A DNA stretch of 64,000 nt from Alentia gelatinosa (Eukaryota > Annelida > Polychaeta > Phyllodocida > Polynoidae): the NCBI GenBank assembly GCA_950022655.1, contig OX465579.1:15847088-15911087 (forward strand), written 5' to 3'. Each line of letters opens with the position of its first letter. Position 1 is the stretch's first letter. The notes beneath the pieces were generated by a model, which was not told the origin of the DNA, did not search any database, and worked only from the letters and a program-made list of their open reading frames with translations. Positions 1-11,734 of the stretch are shown here, piece by piece. The position numbers were made by a program, and so were the translations under genes.

Positions 1-373
1 AGGTTCTATCTTAAGAGCATATATAGGCTTGTTGTAAATGTGTTTCTTACAGAAAACAAGGGGATGGACAGAAAATGAATCTTTGTGCCAACAAGGTTCT
101 ATCTTAAGAGTATATATAGGCCTGTTGTAAATGTATTTCTTACAGAAAGCAAGGAGATAGACAGAAAATGAAACTTTGTTCCAACAAGGTTCTATCTTAA
201 GAGTATATAGGCTTGTTGTAAATGTGTTTCTTACAGAAAACAAGGAGATGGACAGAAAATGAAACTTTGTGCCAACAAGGTTCTATCTTAAGAGTATATA
301 TAGGCTTGTTGTAAATGTGTTTCTTACAGAAAGCAAGGAGATGGACAGAAAATGAAACTTTGTGCCAACAAGG
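1..373. repeat. 93-bp tandem repeat, four copies
   Basis: Units start at about 1, 94, 187 and 278, and a fifth start at 371 diverges at once. The period is 93 bp, with one 91-bp unit that lost a TA. Copies differ by only a few substitutions, so the array is young. The left end is cut by the window edge, so the true copy number is unknown. Each unit contains a pyrimidine-AG stretch (TTTCTTACAG) that resembles a splice acceptor. No coding function is evident. Confidence 0.9.
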
Positions 374-660
374 TGGCTCCCAACACACGACCCAGCACAG
401 AGGCTGCACAGTGGTACCGCAACCCCTCACCGCCACCTCGGGGCAGCGCCATGCACAGTAGTTGGCGCCTTCTCCACCAGGTGGCAGGCTGATATGGGGG
501 AACGCAGCGTTCCACTCTGACGGGGACGCTGCGTTTGTCCTGTTGCTGCTGGTTTGTGGCGTTTACTGTCGCCGTCGCTGTGTCATTTAAGCCGGAGACA
601 CACCAAGAGATGAAAGCAGCGAATTTCAAAAATCGCCAATACAAAATGGCGTGTACGTGA
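371..660. other. Moderately GC-rich unique segment after the tandem repeat
   Basis: The sequence changes sharply at about 371 from AT-rich repeat to a CpG-containing segment with no match elsewhere in the window. An open minus-strand frame of about 106 codons covers 324-644, but it starts inside the tandem repeat and shows no domain I recognise. It is left uncalled. Confidence 0.3.
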
Positions 661-987
661 GCTATTATTCCATATTCTATCTGGTTATTGCCACTAAGAT
701 GCTTAATTGTCGGTGGGAAATATTACTATGAAATGATATCACACATACATGCCATTTTGTGTTGACGGTTCCAGAGATCGCTGCCATTTCTTGCTTGGTG
801 TGTTCCTGGCATAAGGCACACGTGGCAGGCGGGTGTTAAGTGGGTGTGGATTATCTATTATCAGCAGTCTTGGATAGGGTTCTAGCAAGACTGCACGTAG
901 TGACATGCATGTGTAAGGGGAAGGGCCCAGCGGGTATCCATGAGGGGTGTTATACTCTCATCTTTAATGTTCCATGGTATACTATAG

Positions 988-1264
988 AAGAAAACTATGA
1001 AAGTTTATGGTCAGAGCTTGCATCCCATCGAGTAACGTAGTAGTTCACAAGGCGAAGCCGCCTGAATTATGTAGCGATTTAAACGAGATGGGATTGTTCT
1101 CTGACCGTAAACTTGAATAGGATTCTGAATTTACCCATCATATTGACCAATTGGCTAACATTTGTGGCAAAATCCCCCATTGAGTTTTTTTCCAAACACT
1201 CTATGGGCATTGAGTACGAGTTCCCAATGTTAAGCCAATGGGGAAAATGCCAGGGGTGAGATAA
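988..1264 (-). mobile_element. Double-hairpin element, family B (copy B1)
   Basis: This is the reverse orientation of the copy at 4264-4553. The long hairpin comes first: its arms carry GGTCAGAGCTTGCATCCCAT and the matching GATGGGATTGTTCTCTGACC. The GTAGTTCACAAGGCGAAGCC tip motif lies between them. Module 1 then follows in reverse, ending CCAGGGGTGAGATAA. It has no coding capacity, so it is a non-autonomous fold-back element. Its superfamily is unknown. Confidence 0.8.
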
Positions 1265-2480
1265 TTCATTAAAAGATATACATACCATGGTACACATTTT
1301 CTCACAATGTATACCATCATACATCTCCCTGTATCCTGATAAATAGGGACCTACGAATAACAACGACCTTAATTACGAGGTAATTTACATCATCTTATCA
1401 GATTGGGTTGATTGATTATGTTTAAATTACTACATTTATGGTACATGAGATTAACCAAAGGAAACATTTCTACATGACATATCTTCTATCTTCATGGTAC
1501 ATATTGACCTCGTTGTTATTCTCAGTATCCACCAAAGCCTCAATTGAATAAATCCATAGAGTTCTATGACCATTTGATATCCGTACAAGGTTAGGGATTC
1601 TGATATACGCATGTTCTAAAATAAAACACCAGGCACCATCATTCTCATTCAAACAAATACACATCTCTCTGAGTTATCGTCCCTCTATAAAGTATTTAAG
1701 TGAAACAATGTGGGACGGAAATAACACAATCGTAAAACTTTGATGATAATCGATCGAACCCAAGCTTTAACCCCCATGTCCTGATGTGAAGTGACATTTC
1801 CTTATACTACTTGGGACAAGGGGTCACTTGAACACAGTGACCAATCACCCTCACCCCTGATGCCCACATTACGTGATGAGTACTTAATCAAGTCCACCCT
1901 CTTCCCCAATAAAAAAACATCTCATCATTAATTTGTGGATTGGATGTGAATGAGGGGCTACTTATAACCGGGCCTGTTCAGATCAGAAGGATGATAACTC
2001 GACAAAGCACACAAAGCAAATAAGCCATCTATGAGGCACGGCAAGCGATAGGCTAATTAATATCTCATTATATACACCAGGAGCCCCTAGTGACGCTTAG
2101 ACGCATGGCCTGGCTGTACATATTTTTTCATCATCATTAGCATAGGTGAGTTAGTACAAACACATTAAAATGTCGTCTCAGCTGGAGTCGGATGGGGTTA
2201 GTAGGACTGAGGAGGGGGGGGGGGGGCTGTTTATATGGTATTTTGAGACTACTCCTATTCGCAGATTACCAGCACATATTCTAGTTTGCTTTTGATTACA
2301 TTTCGATGCCTAATTCATCTTTGTATTGTGCTCATTAAGTAAATAAAATTCGAAGCACCAACTGGCGTGCTAGATCTTCATTTTATTACTTACAGGTTGT
2401 AATTAAGCCTATTTGTAAAGGTGATAACTAGGCCTATTTCTAAAAGGTTAAAAGATAGCACTATAGTTGCGTAGGTGTGT
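1265..2480. other. Unique AT-rich spacer
   Basis: No gene is visible. The stretch contains a short segment near 2020-2110 with homeodomain-type TAATTA cores, and a poly-G run of about 13 at 2216-2228. No copy of any repeat family in this window was found here. It could be intron or intergenic DNA. Confidence 0.4.
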
Positions 2481-2559
2481 TAGGGTTATTGGGTCAGAAT
2501 GGTATTTAATTTTGCACAGGCTGAGGTTGCAGGGTACGGTGCTGCCTGCCCACCTCGCA

Positions 2560-2935
2560 TGTGGAGATCAGCTCCACGGTGCATGATGACACGGTCCTCT
2601 CCGCGGGCCCCGTCTTGCTGCACGCTGCCGGCCCGTCTCGGCGGCGACGGGCGCGCTCCGGTCGGCCACACCTGTTGTCGGCCCCTGCTGCCTCTCGGGC
2701 CGGGCGGGGTGGCACGGCAGGGACCGGAGCCCGCGCCGTGTCCTGATCAATGATTCACGGGCCGGGCGCAGTCCGCCCCCCGCCGCTGGCGTGACGGAGG
2801 GCGGCTGGCGCCGGGCGTCGTGTCGCCGTGTCGCGTGGGGTGGGAGGCGCCTGTACGGTCTTGCCCCGGTCTCTACCCCGCCTCAGTCCCCTCCACCCCC
2901 GGCGAACCGGCCCTCGCCCCGGCCGGGCATTGAAC
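2560..2935. promoter_or_regulatory. CpG-island-like block
   Basis: About 375 bp are very GC-rich with dense CpG, standing abruptly out of AT-rich flanks. A TGATCAATGATT stretch sits near 2745. Frames are open in both directions because GC-rich DNA has few stops, and none shows a recognisable protein. It is most likely a CpG-island promoter or the 5' exon of an unseen gene. Orientation is unknown. It ends about 50 bp before a family A element. Confidence 0.55.
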
Positions 2936-2986
2936 CTCTCACAAGGGGCTAAACTACACTACCTGTCACTATACCTCTCCATACAT

Positions 2987-3282
2987 TTCATCTCGTCCCT
3001 GGTATTTTTGTCCCATAGGCTTAACATTGGGAACTCGTTCTCCACTCCCCTGCGAGTTTTGCAGTCCGTTCACCATGGTCTTTATCCTGTGTGTTGTCTG
3101 TTCTTTTAGTGTGCACATGGGTGAAATGAATACAGAAAGCAACTCGTTTTGATCAAAGTCATTGTTCTCCAACTCATTTGAATGCTACGTGGTATTCACT
3201 CGACTGTTGCCTCGTTCATATCACTCCACATCAAACTCGTGGAGAACGACAACTTTGGCCAAAACTTGTTGGTTTCTTCTTT
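2987..3282 (+). mobile_element. Double-hairpin element, family A (copy A1)
   Basis: Module 1 opens with a TCTCGTCCCTGGTATTTTTG border and the shared CATAGGCTTAACATTGGGAA core, and closes near the GGGTGAAATGAATACAG segment. Module 2 has arms carrying AACTCGTTTTGATCAAAG and GGCCAAAACTTGTTGGTTTC around a tip with ATTCACTCG. The right end is TTTCTTCTTTA. The same order is found at 9551, 46811 and 49971, which defines the family. Confidence 0.85.
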
Positions 3283-4263
3283 AATCAATGAGATTCTATT
3301 CAATAAGTAATCAATTATTGCTACTCCCTAATTAATCAAACCCATTTTAATGAAGTAAGCAAAGTATTGTTGGATACATGTACATATCTAATGTTATCTC
3401 TAACCATGTGGCCGCATGCCACCATGCCATACTCTAAGGTTCTGTATTACTCAATGTCACATTAGTCTAAATATGAATTTTCAAGATTTGTTTTTTGTTT
3501 ATTGTTAACAGTGTCAAGTATCTGTTGAGACATACATTTAGAACTTTCACTTTTGGGTTCCACCTCGTATCCTCATATCAACATGTGGTTGAATTATAAA
3601 GCAATATAATACCATCTCTTGCGCACCTGTTCTAAATGCATTATCGTCGTATAACCTAATTATCTACACAAGACCTACCATGGTAACTAAATAGGTATAG
3701 TATAAAATCACCTGAATTCGTCCGGTCTTCTATATTTGCATTCTACGCTTCCTTTATGTCTCTGTTTAGGACATTACTTTGACTTTCTAGCTCGTATCTG
3801 TTTGACTAAAGAGGTCCTGGTAATAGTCAAGTAAAATTAACTAACACAATGAATGACACCTACATGAGTATCCCACTAACACATTTCTAACAGACATTCA
3901 AAAAATACTTGTTGTATATAATTTATAATTTCTCTTTGAAGTCATTAATGTGGCCAAGTTGCCTTATTAAATAAAATAAAGGCATATTTAGTCACAATAG
4001 ACCTGTGTTCGTAATGATGAAAATTGCATTATATTGTGTATATAAATGTGAACATAGGCACATCTGGCCTCATATGTCATCTTTCACCCACACAAACCTG
4101 CGCGAATGTATGTGTGATTATTTTAATTACAATTACCCTGGAAATCATATCAGAATATTGAAGTTTAACATTGGATTATTGCCAGTGGCAGTAAATAAAG
4201 GAAATCCATCTCCTCACAAGTCGCCACCATTGGATATGCAGTCTACAATGACATATACACAGT
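3283..4263. other. AT-rich spacer, nothing recognised
   Basis: About 1 kb of AT-rich sequence without long frames, repeats shared with the rest of the window, or GC blocks. Confidence 0.5.
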
Positions 4264-4553
4264 ATTATCTCACCCCAGATATTTTTTCTCCATAGACTTA
4301 ACATTGGAAACTCGTATCTAACACCCATTAGATATTTAGTAAAAATATCCAATGGGGGATAATGTCACAAATGTTAGCCCATTAGTCAATATTAAGGGTG
4401 AGATAAATTCAGAAACCCATTCAAGTTTAGGGTCAGAGCTCGATCCCATCTCATTTGAATCACATAGCAATTCACGCGGCTTCGCCTTGTGAATTACTAC
4501 GTGATTCAAACTCGATGGGATACGAACTCAGACCCTAAACTTTCATGGGTTTC
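4264..4553 (+). mobile_element. Double-hairpin element, family B (copy B2, best-preserved)
   Basis: Module 1 starts TTATCTCACCCC, has the core CATAGACTTAACATTGG, an internal hairpin around CCATTAGATATTT/AAAAATATCCAATGG, and ends AAGGGTGAGATAA. Module 2 is a long inverted repeat with arms GAAACCCATTCAAGTTTAGG and CCTAAACTTTCATGGGTTTC. Its tip at 4469-4499 is a perfect GCAATTCAC-type stem with the inner GGC-TTC-GCC mini-hairpin. It shows no coding. The flanks are compatible with a TA target. Confidence 0.88.
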
Positions 4554-5625
4554 CTCTATATTAAGCATGTACATTGTACAGACCGTGTATATGCCTGAGC
4601 CTCACTCTCCGTTTCTCTATTGTCAGCATCTTACTCAAACTATAACCATTGGAGCGTGTTCGTCACACTCAACTGGCGGCATGCGACAATGCACTGCCAG
4701 CCACAATGACTCAATGGGACAATGCAATGGTTGCTAACTTGCTGGCGATTTTCCCTCATTATATATTTTTATTGTATACAATTTCTTTATATAATCCAAG
4801 TTGTACATTTTGTTATCCAGCATTTCTCTTCGTTTTGTCGTGATCTCACGGTTGGAATCAAGAAAGTGGGAATTGGCCTCATTTGCTATGCAACTGGTTT
4901 TCAAAGCTTTGCCAAAGTATCAGGTTGACCGCTTCAATCAAGTAATATGTAATGATAATATAGATTTTCTTTACATGAGAATAGTAACTCAGAGCAGAAG
5001 TATAAAATAAGTATAGAATAACAATGGAGAAACATGGGGTCCTTTGAGCAGAATACATGGAGATCTTCCACTAGGTAAATGACAAGTTAATCTGGTAAAT
5101 AAACAAGACAATATGCATTATATTCGAAATATCATTTACCCGTCACTTTAAATAGAATGACATCAACAGGCATGTTACATATACTGGAAGTACCCGAAGA
5201 GACTCGTTGTACTGGTGAATGCATTTGTTCTGTTTATGGATAGTAGGAGTGAAGTAGGGCCTGTTGGTCGTAAGGCTTGCATACTGAAGAGTTAAAGAAT
5301 CCATGCAATGACAATTCCTCCAATGATAACCTTCTTGTGAGTTTTGCATGGCATAAGGTAGATTTATGAATATTTATCATCGTGTTTAACATATCGTGAT
5401 ACCAATTTTCATTAGGGAAACTCCAAGATATTTTAAAATCATGTAGAGACCTACATTGTAGAATCAAAGCTCAAGCACTCAATGTTGTGTTCTTTATCTT
5501 CCGAATTCAATAACAGAAACAAATCTTATGATCTGTACTTTATGATTGGCACCGAATAGGTTCAGAAAACGCCATCTTCCTGATAATCATTGAAAAAAGA
5601 GAGATACAATACGGAACGGCCGTCG
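4554..5625. other. AT-rich spacer
   Basis: No gene, tandem repeat or repeat-family member was recognised. Short frames on both strands have AT-driven composition and no domains. Confidence 0.45.
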
Positions 5626-5627
5626 GG

Positions 5628-5800
5628 GGAATTTGGTGTGAGCGACGGCGGGTGCAGCGGCGGCCTCTGAGGCGGCGGCGGCGGCGGCCCCGGTCGGCGG
5701 GCCCGGTCGGCGGCCCCGGTCCGCCCGGCGCCCGGTGCCTCGCCCGCCTGGCGCTTCGCCAAGCCGGCTTCCACTCAGCGGCCCCGGCGCCTGGTTCGCT
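5628..5800. promoter_or_regulatory. Short CpG-rich block with CGG/CCG runs
   Basis: About 170 bp are dominated by CGG and CCGGTC repeats, including two near-identical GGGCCCGGTCGGCGG segments, inside AT-rich DNA. It resembles a small CpG island or a GC-rich first exon. The overlapping frames are unreliable because the repeat removes stops. No protein was recognised. Confidence 0.45.
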
Positions 5801-6218
5801 TTCACACACCGACGGAACTTCTCATCGCTACTGAGCCGTTCAAATCTCCCACAAATCCCGCACACAAAACAGGCTCTTGTTAATTAACCATATCTAGTTC
5901 GTTCTCTGTGATTCTAAAACCACATCTTGTGTTTTTAATGAGACGGGAATAGTGTGTGAAGACAAACTGCAGTAGTATAGGCTAGGGCTGCTTAGATTTG
6001 TGCGCGATACTCAGACAGTAATACATCGCCCATCACCTTTTCACACTTATATCTCATTTACTCTGTTATACATGAAATAGTCAATGTGTCTCTCTATATC
6101 ATGTCTAGGAGCTAATGTCATAACTGATACCGCTTTCATTGTAATACATACGAAACAGCAAACATTGACCAACTCAGCATTGGTCACCATTGGAGCCTTT
6201 GGGAATAGTTCTCTATTA

Positions 6219-6236
6219 TCCTACCAGGGGGCGTCA
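6219..6236 (+). promoter_or_regulatory. CTCF-like insulator motif
   Basis: CTACCAGGGGGCGTCA at about 6221-6236 is close to the CTCF core (CCACCAGGGGGCGC), which is conserved across bilaterians. A single motif match is weak evidence. The surrounding 100 bp is richer in GC than its neighbours. Confidence 0.35.
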
Positions 6237-6924
6237 CAGCTTTGGAGAGCCATCTGTTGGCAGATGTACGAACTAAGCTTCTCTTTAACCCAGAGGCACT
6301 GCCTGGAGGCACAATGGCAGCGCCCAAGGGGAATGTGTCTTTGTCAAAAAGTGTTAATCTTCTCATCCGTCACACAAACATACGCCGGTCGATCTCATCA
6401 GAAAGAGAACAATTCGTGTTACTATGCGCTGAATGCGTTCTGTAATCAATCCTTGGTGTTATGGACCCCACGCTATGTCTACCCATGCAGGGATGACTGT
6501 CACGATATTAAATAGGTCTAATACAGTTATAGCCTCAACGTTCTAGCATCCACGATAGGATATGGAAGCAATATATATCCATACAAGGTTGAAATCGATA
6601 TTTAAGATGAAAGACAGTAAAATGACTTGCCGATTCTAGTTGATAGAATCAGGTGATAGAAGTATGATGGGGATCTATTTACTTCAGTTGGCCAATACTA
6701 TGTTGCAACCAATATTATGTGTTAGACACCTAGCTAGTTAAATATTATTTCTGAAATCTCTATATAATAGACAGCATGTATGTGTTGTTATGCCTACTGG
6801 CCTTGTTGCTTTCTTCAAGTGCTAATGGGATTTTATTAAGATATGAAATGATTGTTGTTTGCAGACGTAAACTTATATATAGATCATATCACAAAACCAA
6901 CAGCTCCTGCTTTTATGTTGAAGG

Positions 6925-6928
<4 letters not shown>

Positions 6929-6995
<67 letters not shown>

Positions 6996-7106
6996 ACACA
7001 TACATACATACATATATACGTACGTACATACATACATAAATACATACATATATACATACATACATACATACATACACACAGACATACACACATACACACA
7101 TACGTG
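6929..7106. repeat. Compound microsatellite (TA)n then (CATA)n
   Basis: About 63 bp of pure TA run into about 115 bp of imperfect CATA/CACA tetranucleotides with TACGTACG interruptions. The open frames across it are simply [14 protein letters not shown] translations and are not genes. Confidence 0.97.
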
Positions 7107-7990
7107 TACTTGCGAAAAATGACAAATGTGGTCTGCATTCCAACACATCTTGGTATGATTTAGCTATACCTATATGTATATACACGCACACGTAGCACGT
7201 TTATTACAACAGAATACTTCTATTGCCTTCCCCGTGAGATTAAACGTGAACTGAGTCACTCAGCCATGTGAGACTGCGGCTGAGGGAGGGTTAAGAGCTA
7301 ATGGACCATCCCCACTTTGTAGTTGGTGGATAAAGGGACACAGACTGCGCAAAGCCAGGGGGCTGGGCCTGGTATACAGGCAGCAGCGGTGTGTGGGCAC
7401 TCACCCTCAGGACTGGACGCGTGGTACGGCACCCAGAAGTAGGTGAGGGTATATATCACGGTCAGTTAGGTTCTGGGTGACCCCTGCGGGTTCTCCATGG
7501 TCAAAAGCGGCAATGACCTCTAGCATGGACAAGGTCAAGTGTGAGGTGAGGGCATTTATGCTGGACAATGTGAAAATAAATGTGAGTTTATTGGGAGAAC
7601 AGTAGAATGTTTTGGCTTTTTTTTATCAACAGGGTATTTTGATGAATACAGATTATGAATGCGATATTGTCACACTTGGATATAACGTGTATCGTATGTG
7701 CGTCACTGAATCCCAATCCCCGGACAAAACATCGAGTGCGTTTCAATAATGGATCGTTTATATATACCCTACAGGCATCTACCACCGCATAATCCACGCA
7801 TACGAATAAACAACGACTCGCATGCACCTCGTGCGATAACAAACGCGTCAATTTGGGATCATTATGATCGGAATTACATTTGAGAGAATGATGATTTGAG
7901 GGCGGATGGCGGGAGCCTCTATGACGATTAGTGATCGGTTATTTGTTGTTAGTGGAGAATATGGGAGGGGGTAGGTCTACAGGGGTATTA
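7107..7990. other. Unique spacer
   Basis: Mixed-composition sequence with no supported gene. A modestly GC-rich part lies at about 7255-7530. The minus frame at 7588-7851 has no recognised domain. Confidence 0.35.
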
Positions 7991-7994
7991 AAAG

Positions 7995-8408
7995 GAGGGG
8001 CGGTGGGGAGGTTGATGATAATAGGAACGTGGAGCGGGCACTGACCGTGGCTGGTTTATACTGGCCGCCAGAACTACAACACGTTAGCACTGGTTGGGTT
8101 AAATCTGTAGTACCTTCGCCCACTACCTCGCCACCTTCACCCATAGGCTGCAGGCCCTGCACAGGCTGTATGAGTCTGTTACTCCCCAGTAAATGTTTCA
8201 CGTGACCTGGACCTGTGCTTGGTGATTGCGATATTTGTCACTGTTGAAGCCATTTTGCATATTCTTATTTGCTTGTGTGTGTATTTTGAATATAATAACA
8301 ATAAATGTAGATTTTATGGTAAGCTCTGAATATTTCTTCATAAAAACGTATTTAAAACACATGATCTGAGAGTGAGAATTCGTGGACACGACCTGGGTTG
8401 AACCATAC
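7995..8408 (+). repeat. Dispersed repeat, family K, copy 1
   Basis: It aligns collinearly with 11240-11590. Shared words include CTGGTTGGGTTAAATCTG, CTGTTACTC, TTGAAGCCATTTT, CAATAAA followed by GATTTTATGG/GATCTTATCATCGG, GCTCTGAATATTTTTC-like text and AGAGTGAGAATTC. The divergence is high, so the family is old. Neither copy is open across its length. It may be a decayed mobile element, class unknown. Confidence 0.7.
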
Positions 8409-8569
8409 CATACTGGATGAACTATGTGAATGAGAAGTCAGTAAATAGAGCAAGAATACAGCTGAGATAAAATAATTTTTTATGGGAAAAAGCAGAAAAA
8501 ACGGTGAATAATGATATATACATTTTTTATATAAAGGAAACGCAATATTTTCTTCTTAGGTGGAAGAAT

Positions 8570-8900
8570 AGGGGACGGAAGGTGGGTCCCTGTTATCCTA
8601 GTTTGAACACAGTGTAGACAGAGGTGGTGGCCAATCTACGACTAGTTATCAGGGGTTTGTGGCGGGGGTTACAGGAACGTGGAGGGTGGGGTGGGGGTGA
8701 GTAGGGGTGCAGACTGGACGCCTACGGCCATCACAGGCTGCTGGCATAATGTAATACCCCGCCTCAGTTGGCAGGCCGGCCGGCCGGGCTCCCAGTACGC
8801 TACCGTACACTTCAACCCCGCTTAGCACCGGGCGAACTACTCCGGCGCCACCCCGGCCCCATCACCCCATCACCCCAACCCCCTCCACCGATATACCGTA
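8570..8900. repeat. Partial family K copy followed by a GC-rich stretch
   Basis: The part at 8575-8660 (GTGGCCAATCTACG and neighbours) resembles 10975-11010 and 11605-11650. It is followed by a GC-rich stretch at 8755-8870 containing GGCCGGCCGGCCGGG. No gene was recognised. Confidence 0.45.
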
Positions 8901-9550
8901 AGGCATGCACAGAAGTATACCCGCTAATACCATATTAACAGACCACTGTGTGAACTCATTCCCTATTTACTACCATCATTGAGAAGCCACAGGTATGTGA
9001 GTAATGATGCAGGGTATTTATCACAAGGGAAATGTATTTTCCTATTACTATTGATATAGTATTACTTGATTACAGCACTACATTGTCCTCTGTGGCTCAG
9101 AGTGTGGAGGAATAATAAGGACATAGGAGTGACTGGAATTTTTTGTGATCTACATTTGGGATATAGTTATCCAATGGATGGTTAACGCGTCAAAGTAGTG
9201 CCTTATTAATTCTACTGATGAAACTGAAGGGGACGTTCTGTCATGGAACTTTTAATCTCGTGTCAGGCTACAACTATCAGAGTCAACGCGGAATTAAGTT
9301 TATAATTAATAGATGTCACCTTGCTCCAGATAGTGCATTTCTGTACACCATGTGAGTCTAGTGAGAAGAGATATTTTGTCTATAATCATTTACAATAGAG
9401 ACCCACACATATTGTTATAATATGATTGCCACATGCGACTTATTATATCACCATTGGTGCCAGTCCTGGTGACCCGACCGGTGGCAAATCATAACTTTCT
9501 AAGACATGTTAAAGGAGTGAGATACATTTGTCGGTAACAGAATTATTAGT

Positions 9551-9834
9551 CTTTATCTCATCCCTGGTACTTTTGCCCCATAGGCTTAACATTCGGAACT
9601 CGTTCTCTATGCCCCTACAAGTATTGCAGTCCATTCTCCATGGTCTATATCCTGTGCAACGTCTATTCTTTTAGCGTGTTCAGGGGTGAGATAAATACAG
9701 AAAGCAACTCGTTTTCATCAAAGTGGCTGTTCTCCTTGACCGCTACATGATATTCACTCGCCTCGTTCATATCACTCCATATCCAGTTTGTGGAGAAAGT
9801 TGAATTTGACCAAAACTTGTTGGTTTCCTCTTTC
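9551..9834 (+). mobile_element. Double-hairpin element, family A (copy A2)
   Basis: It starts TTTATCTCATCCCTGGTA, has the CATAGGCTTAACATTCGGAA core, and closes with CAGGGGTGAGATAAATACAG. The hairpin module runs from AACTCGTTTTCATCAAAG to GACCAAAACTTGTTGGTTTC. It lacks about 25 bp of the tip seen in A1, so the hairpin is partly collapsed. Confidence 0.85.
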
Positions 9835-9934
9835 GTTCTACGATCTATCAGAACAATGAAAACCCATGCGATATTCTCATCGCAGCAGTGTAAGCGGACC
9901 ATAGCAATACCTTTATATTATTCCTTTAACTACG

Positions 9935-10025
9935 CTATGATGGCTGGAGGCATTCCCAGGCATAATGCACCATGATGCCTGGAGGCATTCCTGGGCCTAG
10001 TACGCTATGATGCCTTGAGGCATCA
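9935..10025. repeat. Short 35-bp tandem repeat (about 2.6 copies)
   Basis: ATGATGSCTGGAGGCATTC-like units begin near 9937, 9972 and 10007, with the spacing fixed at 35 bp. Each unit contains GGAGGCATTCC-type partial palindromes. Confidence 0.8.
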
Positions 10026-10589
10026 TTTCCGAAATTTAACTTATTTTAAGTTATTGCTTTTTGTTTCAAAATGAAATAATGCGAATATTTTGATAATATT
10101 TCCCCTACCTATGTAAAACTATATCATATTTAATATCATTACTATTATGTAAAATCCTGATTTGGTCCTATGTAGCGTAGCGAAAGGGTTTAATCTTTGA
10201 AATATATTTTGATATGGTACTTCCATGTATTTGTGGGTCGTGGAGGGGCTAAAAGGGAGTACTCGTGTAGGGGTGCTGATGGGGGCGGGTGGGGGGTGTA
10301 GTCCTACCCCTGTAAGTTGATTAGGGTCAGGACAATCAGTCCCCAAGGCAACACGATAAATGAATAGAAGTCATTAAGGGATCTTGCTGTAATTGAAAGA
10401 TCCAACCCGCTCATGATCAAAGCCCGGGTAGTTTCTGACGAGTGGCGGTTTCCTCGAACAACATTATGATTGCCTGCGATAACATGTCGCTCTTTGCTTC
10501 CTGATTCCCATAAGCGTGTCGAGCTGGGTCGCGTTTGTCTGCACCCCGCTCGTAGCGGCGCCAGCGCCCATAATGAGAACTACGACTGA

Positions 10590-10870
10590 CAGAAGGCCTA
10601 AAGGAAGGGGAGGGTACACTGGCAACCAGAGCTACACAAAATTAGCCCTGGTCGGCAGATATGTGGCCACCTTGACCCAGTAGCGGGACCTGTTTGTTAC
10701 TCTTCTACCAGATCTTTCGTACTGCTTGGAGAGTGTGTTATGTCATAACCTCAAAGCCAATTATTCATTTTCTTGTTTCCTTTCCTGTGTATTATTTCAT
10801 GATATATTGAACGTAACTCTTGGTATCTTTGTCAATTTATTAGCAACGGATATTTCATATTAGGTATATC
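10590..10870 (+). repeat. Dispersed repeat, family K, divergent copy
   Basis: AGGGGAGGGTACACTGGCAA, CCAGAGCTACA, TTAGCCCTGGT and CTGTTTGTTACTCTTCTACC follow the same order as in the copies at 7995 and 10965. It is strongly diverged. Confidence 0.5.
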
Positions 10871-10964
10871 TGGTTTTATAGTATACATAGAATAAAACTC
10901 GGTTGGAGGCGAACACAAAAGGGATACCCAGGGGATACCGTGTGTGATTTAACCCGACCAACCC

Positions 10965-11590
10965 CTATGTCGTAGAAGGGGTTGGTTGCCAATCTAAGGG
11001 GAGGGTTACTCTGGCCACCAGAGGTAGACTACGTGAAGTGGAATACACGGGGTGGGATACATGTATCTTACAGGGTTCAAAATCTCACGAGATTCTGTTC
11101 ATTTTTAGGGGTAAATACCGCCAACAATTGCAGGGGGGAAAACATGTCTCAGGGAAATGGGACCGTTCAATTTAGACTAAGAAATTATGTTCGAGTACAA
11201 TATCTCAACAGGATTTGTCTCAGAGAAACACCCTGTGAGGTACATGAACCCCATCGTGTGAATCCCACTTTAGCTCTGGTTGGGTTAAATCTGCGGCACC
11301 TTGAACCTCTACCTGTAAGTTTCTGTTACTCTCCCTGCAGATGTTTCATCTGAACTACACCTATGGTTGGAGTGTGTGTAATTTTCTACTCTTGAAGCCA
11401 TTTTTTTTCCAAGGTCTTATTTCCATTTCTGTGTAGTTTGAATATACTTACAATAAAGGAAGATCTTATCATCGGTTATGCGAGCTGTGAATATTTTTCA
11501 GTAAGTATTTCAGCTCTCAGAACCTACACAGAACCCAATATCTTGGCCAGAGAGTGAGAATTCACGAACAAGGCCTGGGCTGAAGAATAC
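10965..11590 (+). repeat. Dispersed repeat, family K, longest copy
   Basis: It contains a 123-codon open frame (10982-11353) with no recognisable domain. The 3' half aligns with 7995-8408. The interval around 11080-11180 matches the reverse complement of about 63480-63580, with shared ATCTCAYGAGATT and ACAATTGCA words. GTGTGAATCCCACTTTAG at about 11256 recurs at about 63919. The open frame may be chance or a remnant of an element ORF. Confidence 0.6.
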
Positions 11591-11712
11591 CAACCTCTTA
11601 GTGGGAACAGAGTGGAGACGGGGGTGGCGACCAATCTAGGGGAGGGGAGGGTAACAGCAGGGGTAACGTACTGTGATCAGGGGGATTAAAAGAACCACAA
11701 TAACAAAGCGTG

Positions 11713-11734
11713 TGCGTTCATTTGAATGAACGCA
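11713..11734. repeat. Perfect short palindrome
   Basis: TGCGTTCATT and AATGAACGCA flank a 2-nt centre, giving a 10-bp perfect stem in otherwise ordinary sequence. Confidence 0.8.

Noticed and set aside
6776..7191. Six frames across the (TA)n/(CATA)n tract
   Set aside because: Simple-sequence translation.
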